Part shown: in pieces, positions 5,194-6,234 of the stretch
Numbering within the stretch: position 1 is the first letter of the stretch
Layout of the letters: every line of letters begins with the position of its first letter
Notes under the pieces: generated by a model
Seen by the model: only the letters and a program-made list of their open reading frames with translations
The model's database searches: none
What the model was told of the DNA's origin: nothing
From: Eubacteriales bacterium
Lineage (GTDB): Bacteria > Bacillota_A > Clostridia > Christensenellales > Aristaeellaceae
DNA length: 6,234 nt
Reading direction: 5' to 3'
Assembly (NCBI GenBank): GCA_028692205.1
Contig: JAQUXV010000169.1
Location: forward strand, 1 to 6,234
Program-made: the position numbers and the translations under genes

Positions 5194-5983
5194 AATGGAA
5201 CCCTCCCGTGAACATTAAAAGCGCTTCCAGTACAGCCCCGCCAAGCGCGCGTGCTTTATCGCTGACGGTGGCGCAGTATTCCGGCTTATCGCGCGGATCA
5301 ACATCCCCGCTTTTCATGCCTCTCGTTACCGGCGTTCCATCCGGCAGAAGGCCGCGCAACACGCCGGTAAGCGCTGCTTTCACAGGCATTCCGCTTACCG
5401 TCGCCACCGTTTCCCCTTGCTCCATATGTGCGCCTATGGCAAGCTCCGTCCGCCATACGCCGTCGCAGGGCGAGCGCAGAATTCGTTCCTCCGTATATCC
5501 GGCAATGCTGCCGGGTTTGCCCGTGTTCGCCATGGCGCAGCCCTGTGTAAGCACGCGCCCCAAATCATGCCCGCGCATGGTTTCAATCACCGCGTGGCAA
5601 TCCACGCCCGCCGTAAAGCCCGGGCCAAGCGCAATCACTGCGGGCGCGTCGGTAATGCGGGTGTTGATATTTCGTTTTGCAAGCGTCGCGTCGATTACTG
5701 CATCCGGCTTTACCGTTACAATGCAGCTTGCTTCCGGGTCCACCAGCACGGCAATTTCATCAGTCTGCGCAATTTTTACCGCGTCTGCCGCATCGCTTGC
5801 CAGCCGCGCGCGGATGTCCTCCACCACTGCTTCGGTTTCCCAAACCGCACGGCAAAAGCTGACCGTACGCCGAATCGCCGTCGGATGGGCAATCTCCGTC
5901 ATGATTATCTTTGCCCCAGCCTTTTTCAGCCGCACCGCCGCACCGCTGGCCAGATCGCCCGCGCCCTTAACAACAACCAGCAT
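5183..5983 (-). CDS. yqeB: YqeB/EF2563-family selenium-dependent Mo hydroxylase maturation protein
   Basis: A 266-residue protein of the YqeB (EF2563) family, which comparative genomics links to SelD and to selenium-dependent molybdenum hydroxylases; its biochemical step is not settled. It begins with a Rossmann-like VVVKGAGDLASGAA (3-16), as expected for nucleotide or cofactor binding. The middle has IDATLAKRNINT (97-108) and the family signature ALGPGFTAGVDCHAVIETMRG (118-138). The last third looks like a biotinyl/lipoyl-type beta fold: SPCDGVW (171-177), IGAHMEQGETVATVSG (183-198), GVLRGLLPDG (207-216) and KSGDVDPR (224-231). The ATG at 5983 is chosen over a codon at 6043 because AAAGGAG (5990-5996) lies 6 bases upstream and the protein then begins directly at the Rossmann strand. 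It starts 25 bases after yqeC stops and overlaps selD, indicating one transcript. Confidence 0.92.
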   Translation of the reverse strand: MLVVVKGAGDLASGAAVRLKKAGAKIIMTEIAHPTAIRRTVSFCRAVWETEAVVEDIRARLASDAADAVKIAQTDEIAVLVDPEASCIVTVKPDAVIDATLAKRNINTRITDAPAVIALGPGFTAGVDCHAVIETMRGHDLGRVLTQGCAMANTGKPGSIAGYTEERILRSPCDGVWRTELAIGAHMEQGETVATVSGMPVKAALTGVLRGLLPDGTPVTRGMKSGDVDPRDKPEYCATVSDKARALGGAVLEALLMFTGGFHYGL

Positions 5984-5989
5984 CGCTTT

Positions 5990-5996
5990 CTCCTTT
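5990..5996 (-). promoter_or_regulatory. Shine-Dalgarno that fixes the yqeB start
   Basis: AAAGGAG on the - strand, 6 bases before the ATG at 5981-5983. It lies in the 25-base gap after the yqeC stop codon and favours this start over the in-frame upstream codon at 6043, which lies inside yqeC. Confidence 0.75.
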
Positions 5997-6008
5997 GTTC
6001 TGAGCCTG

Positions 6009-6234
6009 TCAACACGGTTTCCCCTGTCGGTAATACTCTGCAAAATCAGGATGTGTTTTCAACGCCAGAATCAACGTATCTTCATCCATCTTTTCCGCAA
6101 CTGCCCGCGCAAACGCCTGCTTCTCTGCCGAATCCGCCTGATTGAGCACAACGAGGAATCTCCCCGTTACACCTTTTCGCTGCCCGTCCGGGTGGGTCAG
6201 CACCCTTGCGACAATTTCCGGCGTTACAGGTTCG
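6009..6234 (-). CDS. yqeC: YqeC-family selenium-dependent hydroxylase accessory protein, C-terminal fragment
   Basis: Only the last 74 residues are in the window; the frame runs open through the right edge. The visible part reads EPVTPEIVARVLTHPDGQRKG at its start, then LVVLNQADSAEKQAFARAVAEKM. This matches the C-terminal region of YqeC, a putative P-loop-type accessory protein co-occurring with SelD, YqeB and selenium-dependent Mo hydroxylases. The conserved HP.G..KG and the LNQAD motif (like the NKxD base-recognition motif of P-loop GTPases) support the call. The GTG at 6203 is not the true start, because conserved family residues continue upstream of it. It is first of the three co-directional genes seen (yqeC, yqeB, selD), with short or negative spacing. 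The N-terminal P-loop and upstream genes, possibly the hydroxylase itself, are not visible. Function beyond genome association is inference. Confidence 0.8.
   Translation of the reverse strand, partial: EPVTPEIVARVLTHPDGQRKGVTGRFLVVLNQADSAEKQAFARAVAEKMDEDTLILALKTHPDFAEYYRQGKPC

Noticed and set aside
4501..5211. + strand frame of 236 residues opposite selD
   Set aside because: selD is unmistakable on the other strand; the + strand product is Arg/Gln/His-rich without motifs.
5417..6145. + strand frame of 242 residues opposite yqeB/yqeC
   Set aside because: Shadow of the conserved yqeB frame; no recognisable domain.

Overview
The window looks like a chromosomal segment from an anaerobic, moderately GC-rich Firmicute of the Clostridia, possibly Oscillospirales or Christensenellales. 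This is inferred from AGGAGG-type ribosome binding sites, a TM1266-type hydrogenase-system regulator beside an ECF-type S component, and a set of accessory genes for selenium-dependent molybdenum hydroxylases. The genus cannot be read from the sequence. No rRNA, tRNA, CRISPR array, insertion sequence or prophage gene was recognised.

Left part (1-2270, + strand): the 3' portion of an S41 carboxy-terminal processing protease gene, then a 240-base gap with a good promoter. The gap also holds a densely structured leader with an 8-codon upstream ORF behind a very strong Shine-Dalgarno, and an intrinsic-terminator-like hairpin. The leader precedes a two-gene operon: a TM1266-family small regulator and a six-TM protein resembling the S component of an ECF vitamin/metal transporter. 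A strong bidirectional terminator closes it at about 2240-2269. The leader has mutually exclusive pairings and is the best candidate here for an undescribed cis-regulatory RNA.

Middle part (2271-4164): a probable small basic Cys-containing protein gene on the - strand, and a divergent xdhC-family gene on the + strand with a near-consensus promoter (TTGACG-17-TACAAT). A large nested inverted repeat abuts the -35 box and also spans the start of the small gene. A 520-base, partly AT-rich gene-poor gap follows, with one very strong hairpin plus T-run and a second hairpin.

Right part (4165-6234, - strand): yqeC (C-terminal end only), yqeB and selD form a tight co-directional operon. SelD makes selenophosphate; YqeB, YqeC and XdhC-type proteins are accessory factors linked to installing the labile selenium of Mo hydroxylases (xanthine dehydrogenase, purine hydroxylase and nicotinate dehydrogenase types). 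The convergent xdhC gene serves the same enzyme class by family knowledge (sulfuration or selenation of the Mo cofactor). The hydroxylase subunits are not in the window and may lie beyond the right edge.
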